This document shows positions 1-10,712 of a stretch of DNA of 64,000 nt, one piece after another. The notes beneath the pieces were generated by a model that was given only the letters and a program-made list of their open reading frames with translations, had not been told where the DNA came from and did no database searches. The stretch comes from Bromus sterilis (Eukaryota; Streptophyta; Magnoliopsida; Poales; Poaceae): NCBI GenBank assembly GCA_950022295.1, contig OX465597.1, forward strand, positions 185,503,016 through 185,567,015, in the 5' to 3' direction. Within the stretch, counting starts at the first letter, position 1. Each line of letters begins with the position of its first letter. A program made the translations under genes and the position numbers.

Positions 1-3000
1 CGTTATACTAAGACATAAATATATAGAGTCCAGGGCATACATCGCCGCTGGTTCTTATTACATCATCTCAGAGGTCCATAGACCCAACAGTACATCATGC
101 AACAAGCGGAAGACAATCACGACCGAGTACGGTCAAAATCCAAATGGTCGTAAAGAGGTCTAGACATAAGCAAGTCCACCCACGGATCGTCGAAACCCAA
201 CTATAGGATGTAATCAGCGAAGTCGTCCTCATCATCGTCCTCCGGGGCACCTCCACGAAGTAACGTCCGGTGCTCGGGTCGAGGTAGTAGTCAACTGCAG
301 CGGCCGATCAGGAAAAACAGTAAAAGCACAAAAGGAAACCAGGGGTGAGATTATATCATTACAGGATAATTAACTTCCTACGGTACGACAAAGTATTTGG
401 AAAGGTTGCAGACGCACTAGCATATATGGTGGCTATCGTTCTATTAGAGTAGAGGAAAGATCCAAGAAATGCACGTGACATCGTGTCATAAGTCTGCTAT
501 CCACCTACTTACGGCAACCATAACACAACCTTGATCTTCTCTCAATCCCCCTGGACGAAGAAAAGCAGCCAAGGCACGCACACGGTAGGCAAGTTTTAAT
601 TATGATCCAAATTGATTTTATTCTATGAACAAGGAGTAGGTCTCAAGTCGTCCATAACCGCGGACACGACTTTTCGAAAAGATTTAACCCTGTAGGGGTG
701 TACCAACTGCCCATCATAGGCTTCGCATGTACGCCCGGTTTCCACTTGGCTAGGTAAACGCCTGAAACTTCGGAACGTCAGAGTCCCTCTAACTAACAAC
801 GCACAACTCCGGGTGGCCCCCGGTGAGTCGACACCGAACTCAAAAGCTGGCCATGCTCTCGAATCGGCCTCTACCGTATGACTCGGGTTTGGATAGCCGG
901 TTAAATTCTCATATGAGACCGGGTCCTCCGCCGGTTAAGTTGGGCCAGCCAAGGAACATGTCCTCCTAGCCCGGGGTGGTTTGTAAACGACTGGGGTACC
1001 ACTAGCACACACACGTTGCAAATGTAAATCAGCTCGGACCACCACTAGAATTGTATGAAGCTAGGTAGGTAAGACAAGGGGGCCCCATAGAACCCCACAC
1101 ATGATTAGGCACGCTCGTCAAGAAACACAATACCCGGAACTCGGGACCTAGGTGACTCAAATGGAACAAAACACCCGGCGGGATTAGCCCGGTCTCCCAT
1201 CCTTCGTCAAATATAAATTAACATCATAATAATAACTATCAACCAACTTCTTTAATAACATGATATCCCAACCATAGTATAGGGTAAAGCAGCAAGTTTT
1301 CCCTTCTCATACTAAGCAATGGCTGAGCAACGGTAACTTAGCAATACAATGTTTAGCTGGGATGTAGGGATCATGGCTGTTTAGTTTTTGATTGTGGCAT
1401 AAGCAAGGTGGATAGGTTCAAACAATCGTTCTAGACTACAGCTAGGCAGGTAGGAAGAAAGGTATCAAGTAATGGTATAAATCTTCCCCTTGCCTGGGTA
1501 ATCGGTCGACGGAGCAGACGTAGCAGGGTCCTCGGGCTCGGTGTTGGAAACCTCCACGTAAGTCTCCTCAGCAGTCTCAGGTGCTACCGTAAGGTACCGG
1601 CAAGAAAAGCACACAAGTAAACATCGGGACCAACAATGCTCAAGCATCGATGATATGATCAAGTGTAATAGACATGGTGCGACCCTATCTAGTCAAATTT
1701 AAATGGAGGTGTTGACGACACGTCAACAACTTCATATGAAATTACTAATATTTTTATGGCTTTTGTCATAGCCTTAATTTTGGTGTAAATAACATGGCAA
1801 CATGGCATGGCATGAAACAATAACAACAATTAACAATAATAAGCATCGTGAAATAATTATCGATTCCGGAGACGGAGGAATGCGTCGGTGAAATTGACAC
1901 CAAGGGAGTATCAAAGGAAGGGCACATGGGGTGCAAGATGGTTGATCATGTGGCAAGATGGAGCATCGAAAGGATGCATGGGCGTGCCAACTTGTGGGAC
2001 CCAAACAAGATCAAAGTATGACAAGGGGAGAAAATGATACAAGACAAGGTCACATGTGGGTGCCACTCCCCTCCACATTGTTCCAATTTTTACGTAGCTC
2101 AAACATAACAGCTGAGGTGACCATGTTGATTAGTAGATTTCTCTACCCCAATTTGATATATGACATGACTCAAGTCGAAAAAGCAAACACAGTTTGCAAA
2201 TTCGGAAGAACCGAAGGGCCTTGATGCAAATTGCCAACACCTCAATATTTTAAGGCTCAATCATGCAAAATGGACCTCACCATGAGGCTCACTGAATTGA
2301 GCTACCCCAAATTGATATAATGCATGAAGCATTTTGAACAGGGGCTCAAACAGGAGTGAATTTGAACTCACATTCAATTAAAAACAAACAGAAAGAAAAG
2401 TAAATAAAAAAGGGAGAGAGCCCCTCTGGGCTGTCTTCAGCCAGGAACTGGGCCCAGCACCGCGGCCTGCTCTTCCGAGCGCACACGGCAAAGAGAGAAA
2501 AAATTGTGCTGAGCCCAACTCCTACATTGGAACAAAAAGGAACAAAAGGATGGGTTTTTGCTCCAGCGGGAGCTCGAACCCGAGACCTCCTGGATACAAC
2601 CCAGGGCGCCACACCACTGCAATACTAAACCGCCTAGCGATAGCAAAGGACTCTGAATCTAAAAGACTCGGCCGCAGACGCTAACTGAAACTGAAGAAAA
2701 GAGCGCTGTCGAAATCGACAGATGCAGCTTCTGACAGAAACCGAACCTCGACACAGGATGTTCTCCTTCGACCGTGGCCTCGGCTAGGAACCACCGGCGA
2801 CTTCCGATGGATAGCCCGAACTACCACGCACCCATTCCCGCTCAGAGTTTGCTCCGGAACCCAAAAGGGGGGGGGTCCTTTGCTCTCCGGAAGATCGCGG
2901 CGGCGGACCCGAGCGCACTGCTTGCAGAAGAGGAAGCAGCGGCCACTAAACGCAGCCACCACTGGCCTGGGCGCATCCTACTGGTTCCTTGCGGACATGA

Positions 3001-3530
3001 AGCACGGCCCGTGCTTGGCCACTTCTCCCGGCGAAGCGCACGGAGCGCCCTCGGCGCGCTCGAACACGCACATCCCGTACCCCAACTACTACAGTTACGC
3101 GGACCAGGAAGGAACGGGGGCGCAACTGCTCACCACGGGGACGTTGAAGACGAACTCGCGAACGCGCGGAGACGGACGAGGCCGGCGCAGGTCGACGTTG
3201 AGGGAGAAGGCGTCCGCGGGAGAAGAGGACGTCGCGGGTCGACCTTGGGGCTCCTACAGCAAGGCTTCTGCTTGGGGAAGACGAAGATGGCGGGGATGAA
3301 GCCCTCCGCGATCTCCTGCTTGACGACGCGGCCGATCGACGCCGAATTCCGGCTACACGCCGGCGTCCATGGCAGACACAGGGGAGGAGGTTGAGGTCGC
3401 AGAAGGCGGCGAGAAAAGAAATTGTAGTGGGGCGCTTGATCTAGGGTTCACTGGGGAGCTCCTGGGGCCTTTATACGAGAAAAGGAGGGGCTCCCGGGGT
3501 GTCCACGTCGATGGCACCGGCGTCACCTCG
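1..3530 (-). repeat. 3' LTR of element A, truncated at both sides
   Basis: This stretch matches 43825-47360 in the same orientation with only scattered substitutions and small indels. About 145 bases of the LTR lie beyond the left edge of the window. The other missing piece is the LTR start equivalent to 47361-48037, together with the polypurine tract and the end of integrase, which a deletion ending at 3530 removed. It holds a TATA-like site on the minus strand (3468-3475). The overlapping plus-strand ORFs around 2774-3394 lie in its GC-rich leader and are not taken as genes. Confidence 0.85.
2562..2640 (-). other. tRNA-like sequence inside the A LTR (3' copy)
   Basis: Read on the minus strand, this has an A-box-like stretch (TATTGCAGTGGT), a 5-bp anticodon-type stem (CCTGG/CCAGG) around a 7-base loop GTTGTAT with T33 and a TGT anticodon position, an AGGTC variable loop and a B-box-like GGTTCGAGC. 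The acceptor stem is not convincing and the T stem has mismatches, so it looks like a decayed tRNA or a tRNA-derived SINE head carried in the LTR, not a working tRNA gene. It occurs again at 46381-46460. Confidence 0.35.
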
Positions 3531-4120
3531 TCGATGGCACCGAGCTTTCCTTCGATGCCAAAGCGATTAGTTCCCCTCAATGGAGACACTCTCACGTACG
3601 CCCAATCACAGACCTTAAACGCTACACCACGGTGCCTTTTGTCATAATAGGCCTTCTGCCTAGACTGTGCTGCCGTTAGGTGCTCTCGGACAATCTTCAC
3701 TATGTCTTCTGCCTCCTGGATCACATCTGGACTGAACAACTGCCTCTCATCTGTCTCGGACTAGTTCAAAGGTGTCCTGCACTTGCGGCCATACAAGACT
3801 TCAAACGGTGCTGCCTGCAGACTTGCCTGATAGCTGTTGTTGTAAGAGAACTCAGCATACGGCAAGCACTCTTCCCACTTCATGCCAAAGGATATGACAC
3901 ATGCTCGAAGCATGTCCTCGAGGATTTGGTTCACGCGCTCGACTTGCCCACTTGTCTGAGGGTGATAAGAGGTACTGAACAACATTGTCGTACCAATCGC
4001 CTTTTGAAAGGCCTGCCAGAACTTAGAGGTGAAAAGGCTGCCTCTATCGGAACTGATCTTCTTGGGAATGCCATGCAAAGATATAACTCTTGCGGTGTAC
4101 AAATCTGCGAACTGAGCTGT
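3531..4120 (-). pseudogene. Element A integrase, C-terminal part
   Basis: The minus-strand translation carries the second and third integrase catalytic signatures (ISSDRGSLF and YHPQTSGQVERVNQ), then the YAEFSYNNSYQ and APFEVLYGRKCRTPL motifs. A shifted frame from 3739 continues the C-terminal domain (AYYDKRHR, then VSPLRG). The sequence stops abruptly at about 3531, where it joins LTR sequence, so the end of the domain and any chromodomain are missing. The first catalytic Asp lies at 14292-14500 on the other side of element B. The frame break and the deletion make it non-functional. Confidence 0.85.
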
Positions 4121-5637
4121 TGATGACCCTCAACGTAGAGGGATCTATTGCAGTGTTTTCGATAAGTAAGAGTGTCGAACCCAACGAGGAGCAGAAGGTA
4201 GTAGCAAGTGACTTCGGTAAGGAGATAACTGCAAGCACTGAAGGATAAATTTTTAGGGGTTTTCTTGGTATAAGCGACAGGATAGTAAAAACGAGCTAAG
4301 TAAAAGATAACGGATAGTAAAGAGTGGCCCAATCCTTTCTGAGCAAAGGAGAGGCTTAGCAACTGAAATTATAAAAGCTAAAGCGTTCTTGAGGACACAC
4401 GGGAGAGGTAGTCATGTGCTTTCGCCATATTCCGTATCGGTACTATGTGCTGTGTTGATAAGTGTTTGGTGGGTGGATCTATGCTAGTTCATCCTCTAGA
4501 CTAAGATGAATGAACTCTTATGATTAAACACCTTGCAAGCATCCGCAAATACAAGATAGTAATTAAGGCAAAAGCCTAACCATAGCAATACGATCGGTGA
4601 TCCATTATTCCCTTGTGCAAAAGCGTGCGAACTGGGGTTCAGGTTTCTGTCACTCCGGCAACCCACCGTAAGCATTCTTTGTACACAATGTATCCCCATA
4701 GATCCTTGATAAGGCGAAGTGTTGAGTGTTCGACTCACACAACACCACTAGGAAAATAACAACACAACTTAAATACCAACCAACACATATTACTTCAACA
4801 TCGTATGACTACTAGCAACTAGACTGCTCCCATGTCCTCAAGAACTAAAGTAACTACTCACAAGACATAAAAGAGATCATGATCAGTGGAGATAAATAGA
4901 TGATAAACAATCTGAACACAATAATATTTCTCCAACAAAACTCAATAGCATTCACCACAAAGTAGTAATCAACACCGATAGAGTAGAGAGGATAGATAGC
5001 ACGGATTACAACACGAGTTGCAATTGTGACAAGATTGGATGAAGATGGAGATGGTGCTGATGATGGGGATGATGTTGATGATGATCTCGATGATGCCCGT
5101 GACGATGGTGATGACGATGGCGACGATATCCCCTTCCGGGAGGTGATCTCCCCGGCGGAATCTGCCCTCCAGAGATGGGTTTTCTTCTCTGTAGGTTTCC
5201 GCCACGGAGCGGCGGCGGAACTCCGGAAACTCTTCTCTTTTTAGGGTTTTTGGACGACGAGGGGTATATAGACCAGAGGGGGGAGCCGGGAGTGGCCCCG
5301 GGGGTCCAGGCGCCCTCCCGGCGCGGCCAGGGGTGGGGCCGCGCCAGGTGGCCGCCTGGGCACCCTGTGGCCCCCCTCTGGTCGCTCTTTTGCGTGTCTT
5401 CTTGATCTTGCTGGAAAACAGCCTCCGTCGATTTTCAGGTAATTTGGAGGTGTTCTTCTTCAGCAACTCAGCGTCCACTTTTTACCGCTGAATCCTGCGT
5501 CTGCTGCTTCGGCACCGGAAAGTTGCAAACTATGTAAAATAAGCCAAAACCACATAAGAATAGCATCATATCATGAAATATATCAATGAATAAGAAAGAA
5601 TTACTATATAAAATAGTGATGCATTTTGGACGTATCA
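4121..5637 (-). repeat. Element B 3' LTR
   Basis: It is the same length as 12775-14291 and nearly identical to it. On the minus strand it starts TGATACGTCC and ends with GGGTCATCA. A TATA-like site (tatatac on the minus strand, 5264-5270) is followed downstream by a GAT/GAC-rich leader. The overlapping minus-strand ORF at 4969-5478 is a chance reading through this leader. Confidence 0.93.
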
Positions 5638-5653
5638 ACTCCCCCAAGCTTAG
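5638..5653 (-). other. Element B polypurine tract
   Basis: The minus strand reads AAGCTTGGGGGAGT directly before the 3' LTR start TGATACG. This is the expected position and composition for the primer of plus-strand DNA synthesis. Confidence 0.8.
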
Positions 5654-7158
5654 ACCTTGCTTGTGCCCAAGCGAATACTGAGCTCGGTAAACCTGTCCAC
5701 AAGTTTAGAGAGTGAAGTGTCGATAAATAAAATACGGACAAGAAGCATCAAGGTTCCTTCATCATACTCAAGCATCCTCAACAGCAACCTCAACTCATAA
5801 GGCCCTCATGAGAAAGTAATAACAATTATAATCAAAAGTAGGGCTGAGGAAACTCATCAAATTATTGCAAACATAACCTTGGTCAAAGGACAACTACAAA
5901 CAATTGAAACTTTTGAAAGGACATGTTAGTAGTCATGAAGTGCAAATGCTAACACAAAGGAAGATGCTCGCTAGGCAAAAGCTTTCGCAAACAACTTACT
6001 TATCAAAAGATAATGTCAACAAGGATATGTCATGGCAAAACTTAATGCATCTCTATATGGATGAATCCTCATCAACATAAAATGTCTGTTCTCTTAGAGA
6101 AAAGAAGGAAGTGGGAAAACTGACTCAACATGAAAGTGGAAGAAAGGCCTTGTTAAGGGAAAGCAGGGAAAACTCATGTGCTATCCTTAAATCAAACAGA
6201 ATAAAAATAGATTTTGGGGTGGTGCATAGTTTGTCAACGAATGCTAATAGATAGCTCAATTACTTCTCAAGATGGACAAATTTCGAGCAACGGCTCCCAA
6301 GTGAGGACGATCACATCCCCTTAATCTCCTTTGTTTATCACTGCCAAACTTTCTGATTTCTCATAGACCAAGCGTGAAGGAGGGTTTGTTTGTTATATTA
6401 TCTTTCGAGCTGGGCGCACCCATGCCAGTTCCTCCTCGTATTATGGGTTTGCAGATTAGACATGCAATCCCGGGGTAAAACTTGTCCAACTTAAGAAGAT
6501 CATGAATTACCTACTACTTCCTCATGAGCTAAACAAGAGGCACAAAACGGAAGATTTTGAACATTTAAGGATAACACATAAATTCTATACTTATAGGAGT
6601 GGTAGGGGAATACCACGAATAGGAAGGTATGGTGGACTCATATGGAAGGTAAAGGTTTCAAGGTATGGATGCACAAGCAGAAATCTACTTGGCAAAGGGT
6701 TTGGCTAGAAAAGGCTTTGAGAGAACAGATAGTTGATGCTAATTTAGATGCAAAACATATAAGGCATAAACATTAAGGTAAGCATAACACATCAAGTTGT
6801 CTTCCTTGTCAACATAACACTTCAAGCATAATAACATAAAGGTTTGGCTATGTCGCTACTTGAGAAAACATGTATGTTGTCAAGACCAAAGCTATGTTTG
6901 CCAAAATTAAATAAAGTTTTCAAAGCCATACCTGATATAAGGTCAATACTCCCCATAAGAATCGTCATATGATGCCGATTGCGTGAAGAGAATACCGAGT
7001 GCAGCGAAGGAACCAATAGACTTCTCATTAATATTCCAATATAGACGACTCCACGCTCACGGATACAATCTCTCCCCAGACGGAGTGATAGACCTCAATG
7101 CAAACACCTATTTCATACTTGACTCTAAAAGACTAAGATAAAGATAAAGATACCGGGC
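5654..7158 (-). other. Element B non-coding 3' block
   Basis: These 1.5 kb between the terminal polypurine tract and a second tract-like copy at 7159 are A+T-rich with no credible ORF on either strand. The plus-strand ORF at 6502-6708 has no recognisable domain. I see no embedded repeat or promoter. It may be spacer RNA typical of Athila-like elements. Confidence 0.5.
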
Positions 7159-7174
7159 ACTCCCCCAAGCTTGG
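7159..7174 (-). other. Second polypurine-tract-like site in element B
   Basis: The plus-strand string actcccccaagcttgg matches the terminal tract actcccccaagcttag at 5638 at 14 of the first 15 bases or better. It lies just past the stop of the accessory ORF. An internal copy could prime plus-strand synthesis, as central tracts do in some retroelements; that role is inference. Confidence 0.45.
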
Positions 7175-7215
7175 AACAAGATGAGGGGATGCCATTACCC
7201 GAGGAGATTTACTCC

Positions 7216-7668
7216 TCATTCTTGTTCTTGTTGATTCTTCAAATCTTTGATGACACGACGAAAGGTTTGGTTTTCCTTCTCCAAGATCTCCACTTGCACC
7301 TTTAGTACACGGAAATCTTCACACAGTTGATTGGTGATGCGGTAAGCTTCGGAGACGGTAGAAATCGTACGTTGATCTTCAGGTGTAGGGGCCATTCCTG
7401 AAAGGTTAAGAGAAAGATCATAATAAGGTTGGACACTCCCCACCATGATGGGGTTGATTGACCTTCCTCCTTGTGTTGATGGACCCCCTGGTTGCTGGGC
7501 GGTGATAATCTTGACTTCTTTTCTCACTGAATGCTCCATATCCGCTCGCCTTGCAGCGATTTCTTCTTCTGTGGCCCAATCTATGTATTTCCCTTGGTTG
7601 AGATCCTTCTGAACTTCACGTAGACGCCGTCCCATGAAGTCCTCTCCACTTGAGCCACAAGAAGACAT
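7216..7668 (-). CDS. Element B accessory ORF downstream of pol (coiled coil)
   Basis: This is a 150-codon uninterrupted ORF, starting MSSCGSSGEDFMGRRLREVQ and ending NQQEQE. The longer reading frame to 7950 runs back through a GC-rich leader, so I chose the ATG at 7668. The N-terminal third is charged (TEEEIAARRADMEH), the middle is Pro/Gly/Ser-rich, and the last 45 residues form a heptad-like helix (VLKVQVEILEKENQTFRRV), probably a coiled coil. No catalytic motif, signal peptide or membrane segment is seen. It lies after integrase on the same strand, the place where Athila-like elements carry an extra or env-like ORF, but it shows no envelope features. Function is unknown. It is the only element ORF here without an obvious break. 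Confidence 0.6.
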   Translation of the reverse strand: MSSCGSSGEDFMGRRLREVQKDLNQGKYIDWATEEEIAARRADMEHSVRKEVKIITAQQPGGPSTQGGRSINPIMVGSVQPYYDLSLNLSGMAPTPEDQRTISTVSEAYRITNQLCEDFRVLKVQVEILEKENQTFRRVIKDLKNQQEQE

Positions 7669-8007
7669 CTCTAACAAAAGCTTTTTACCCTGGCAGAAAC
7701 AGATTGAAGGGAAAACACACGAAGTCGCGAGATACGTTGCCGGAACGATCCGGGCAAATATATAACAAAAATTTCTGCAACAAAAGGAAGGTAACGAGCC
7801 AAAGTGGAGTCGGAGACGAAGTCCTGGGTGCCCAGGCGGCCTCCCGGCGCGGCCAGGAGGTAGGGCGCGCCAGGGGGGCGCCTGGGCCCCCTGGAGCTCC
7901 TCTCCCGCTCGGCTTAGGCCTCGAATTTTCCTAATTTTGTAAAAACTCATAATATGGAACTTTTATGGCGGTTCACGATGTTTCCTTACCGTAATACATA
8001 CCTTTTC

Positions 8008-9641
8008 TTATTCTACTTCTGTCGGTGTCTGAAACAGGGCTGCAACATGTTCTTCATGAGTTGTTGTGCGTATTATATTTACATCAACATTGACGGGATC
8101 TCCCGCCATGTAATGCTTGAGTCTTTGCCCATTCACAACTTGAGGTTTGGTGCCTTCAAAATTGTTAATCTTAATTGCACCAGACCGATAGACTTCTTCG
8201 ATATGAAATGGCCCTTCCCACCTGGAAAGTCGTTTACCTGGAGAAAACCTGAAACGGGATCTAAAAAATAAAACTTTATCACCAACATTAAATTCACGTT
8301 TCAGAATCCTCCTGTCATGCCACTTCTTTACCTTTTCCTTGAACATTTTAGCGCTCTCGTAAGCTTCACTTCTCCACTCATCTAGAGAAGTCAAGTTCAT
8401 GAGACGCTTTTCACCAGCTAACTTTGGGTCAGCATTAAGCTCTCTAACAGCCCAAAAAGCTTTGTGCTCTAACTCTAGTGGCAGATGGCAAGCCTTGCCA
8501 TAGACCATTTTATAGGGATACATGCCCATGGGGTTTTTGTAAGCAGTTCTATACGCCCACAAAGCATCTCCTAACTTGCTTGACCAGTCTTTCCTATTTA
8601 TGTTAACTGTCTTTTGCAAGATCAAATTGATCTCTCTATTGGTGAGCTCCACTTGCCCACTAGTTTGAGGATGGTACGGTGACACAATCCTATGATTGAC
8701 ATCGTACTTGGCTAAAGCTTTTCTAAAAGCTCCATGCGTGAAGTGTGATCCTCCATCAGTCATGAGATACCTAGGTACACCAAACCTAGGGAAAATTACA
8801 TCTTTGAGCATTTTCAAAGATGTTTTGTGATCGGCACTCTCAGTGGGGATTGCTTCAACCCACTTGGTCACATAATCAACAACAACTAAAATGTGAGTGT
8901 ACTTGTGTGAAGAAGGAAAAGGACCCATAAAATCAAAACCCCAGCAATCAAAAGGCTCAATCACTAGTGAGTAATTCATAGGCATCTCATTCCTCCTACT
9001 AATATTACCAACTCTCTGACATTTATCACAGGCTAAAACATAATTTCTAGCATCTTTAAAGAGAGTAGGCCAATAAAAACCTGATTGAAGAACCTTATAT
9101 GCGGTCCTCTCACCGGCATGATGTCCTCCGTAGGGACTATCGTGACATTTCTTGAGATTTTCCTTCTGCTCGTGTTCCGGTATGCATCTTCTCACGATCC
9201 CGTCTGGACCTTCTTTGAAAAGATGAGGGTCATCCAAAAAGTAATGCCTCAAATCATGAAAGAACTTCTTCCTTTGCTGAAATGTTAAACCTGGAGGCAA
9301 ATACTTTGCAACGATAAAATTAGCATAATCTGCAAACCAAGGATCGGAAAGAGATTGTACTTTAACAACGGCAAGTTGTTCGTTTGGAAAACTGTCGTTG
9401 ACTGGAATGGGATCATCCGGTATATCTTCCATCCTTAAAAGATTGTCCGCTATAGGGTTGTCTGCTCCTTTTCTATCAAAAATCTGCAAATCAAATTCTT
9501 GAAGGAGGAGTACCCATCTGATGAGCCTTGGTTTGGCATCCTTCTTCGTCATAAGATACTTAATGGCAGCATGGTCAGTATGAATAATAACTTTAGAATC
9601 AACAATATACTGCCTAAACTTATCACAAGCAAACACTACTG
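8008..9641 (-). pseudogene. Element B RNase H and integrase
   Basis: This is a 542-codon open segment of the polyprotein. It starts within RNase H (FACDKFRQYIVDSKV, TDHAAIKYLMTKKDAKPRL). The integrase zinc finger follows (HDSPYGGHHAG, then CDKCQRVG), then the catalytic core with first Asp in FDFMGPFPSS, second in LMTDGGSHF and Glu in YHPQTSGQVELTNREI. A C-terminal domain (VGDKVLFFRSRFRF, RWEGPFHIEEV) completes it. All catalytic positions are present. It is disconnected from reverse transcriptase by a one-base frameshift near 9640, so the polyprotein cannot be made as a unit. Confidence 0.9.
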
Positions 9642-10712
9642 CTAGAATTCCTTCTCAGTAGTAGCATAATTCTTTTGAGCACTATCAAGGGTCTTACTGG
9701 CATAATAAATAACATTCAAATTTTTGTCAACCCTTTGTCCTAGAACAGCTCCAACCGCAAAATCACTAGCATCACACATAATTTCAAAGGGCAACTTCCA
9801 GTCAGGCGGTTGTACTATAGGACCGGTTATTAAAGCTTTCTTAAGAACTTCGAAAGCCTCCTTACAATCTTCATCAAATACAAAAGGGATATCCTTCCGG
9901 AGAAGATTAGTGAGGGGTCTCGAGGTCTTAGAAAAGTCTTTAATAAATCTTCTATAGAAACCAGCATGACCGAGAAAACTACGAATACCTTTAATGTCCC
10001 TTGGATAGGGCACCCTTTCGATAGCTTCAATCTTCGCCTTGTCCACTTCAATTCCCCTCTCAGAAATCTTGTGGCCAAGCACGATCCCTTCGTTAACCAT
10101 GAAGTGGCACTTTTCCCAGTTTAGAACTAAGTTTGTATCCTCGCATCTCTGCAAAACTTTATTAAGATTGTGGAGACAATGGTCAAAGAAAGTTCCATAG
10201 ACAGAGAAATCGTCCATGAAGACTTCCACAATCTCCTCACAGAAACCATGAAATATTGCAGAAATACATCTCTGAAAAGTAGCAGGGGCATTGCATAAAC
10301 CAAAAGGCATACTCCTATAAGCATAAGTACCATAAGGACAAGTGAAAGTGGTCTTCTCTTGATCGGCAGTGTTAACATGATTTTGAGAGAAGCCAGAGTA
10401 CCCGTCAAGATAGCAGAAGTGGGTGTTTTTGGACAGCCTCTATGGCATCTGATCAATAAAGTGCAGCGGGTAGTGGTCCTTCCTGGTTGCCTTGTTCAAC
10501 TTCCTGTAATCAATACACATTCTATATCCAATAATAATTCTCTGAGGTATTAGTTCATTCTTATCATTAGGGACTACAGTTGTCCCTCCTTTCTTAGGAA
10601 CACAATGAACTGGACTTACCCACTTACTATCGGCTATAGGGTAGATAATACCTGTGGCTAGAAGCTTGAGGATTTCGGTCCTCACAACATCCATCATCTT
10701 TGGGTTCAACCG
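9642..10712 (-). pseudogene. Element B reverse transcriptase
   Basis: The segment begins RLNPKMMDVVRTEI and carries WVSPVHCVPKKGG, CIDYRKLNKATRKDHYP, LDGYSGF, MPFGLCNAPATFQRC and the active-site box FMDDFSVYG, then the connection domain (LGHAGFYRRFIKDFSK) and the start of RNase H (MCDASDFAVGAVLGQ). An in-frame TGA at 10710-10712 separates it from gag-protease, a TAG lies at about 10437-10439 upstream of the LDGYSGF box, and a frameshift near 9640 ends it. The FMDD box is normal for Athila-like elements. Confidence 0.9.

Noticed and set aside
2774..3394. 206-codon plus-strand ORF, with an overlapping one at 2880-3299
   Set aside because: It lies in the G+C-rich leader of A's LTR. The second LTR copy (46594-47224) has small indels that change frame, and there is no domain.
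4969..5478. 169-codon ORF, repeated at 13623-14132
   Set aside because: Both copies are within the two LTRs of B, and it covers the TATA box and leader.
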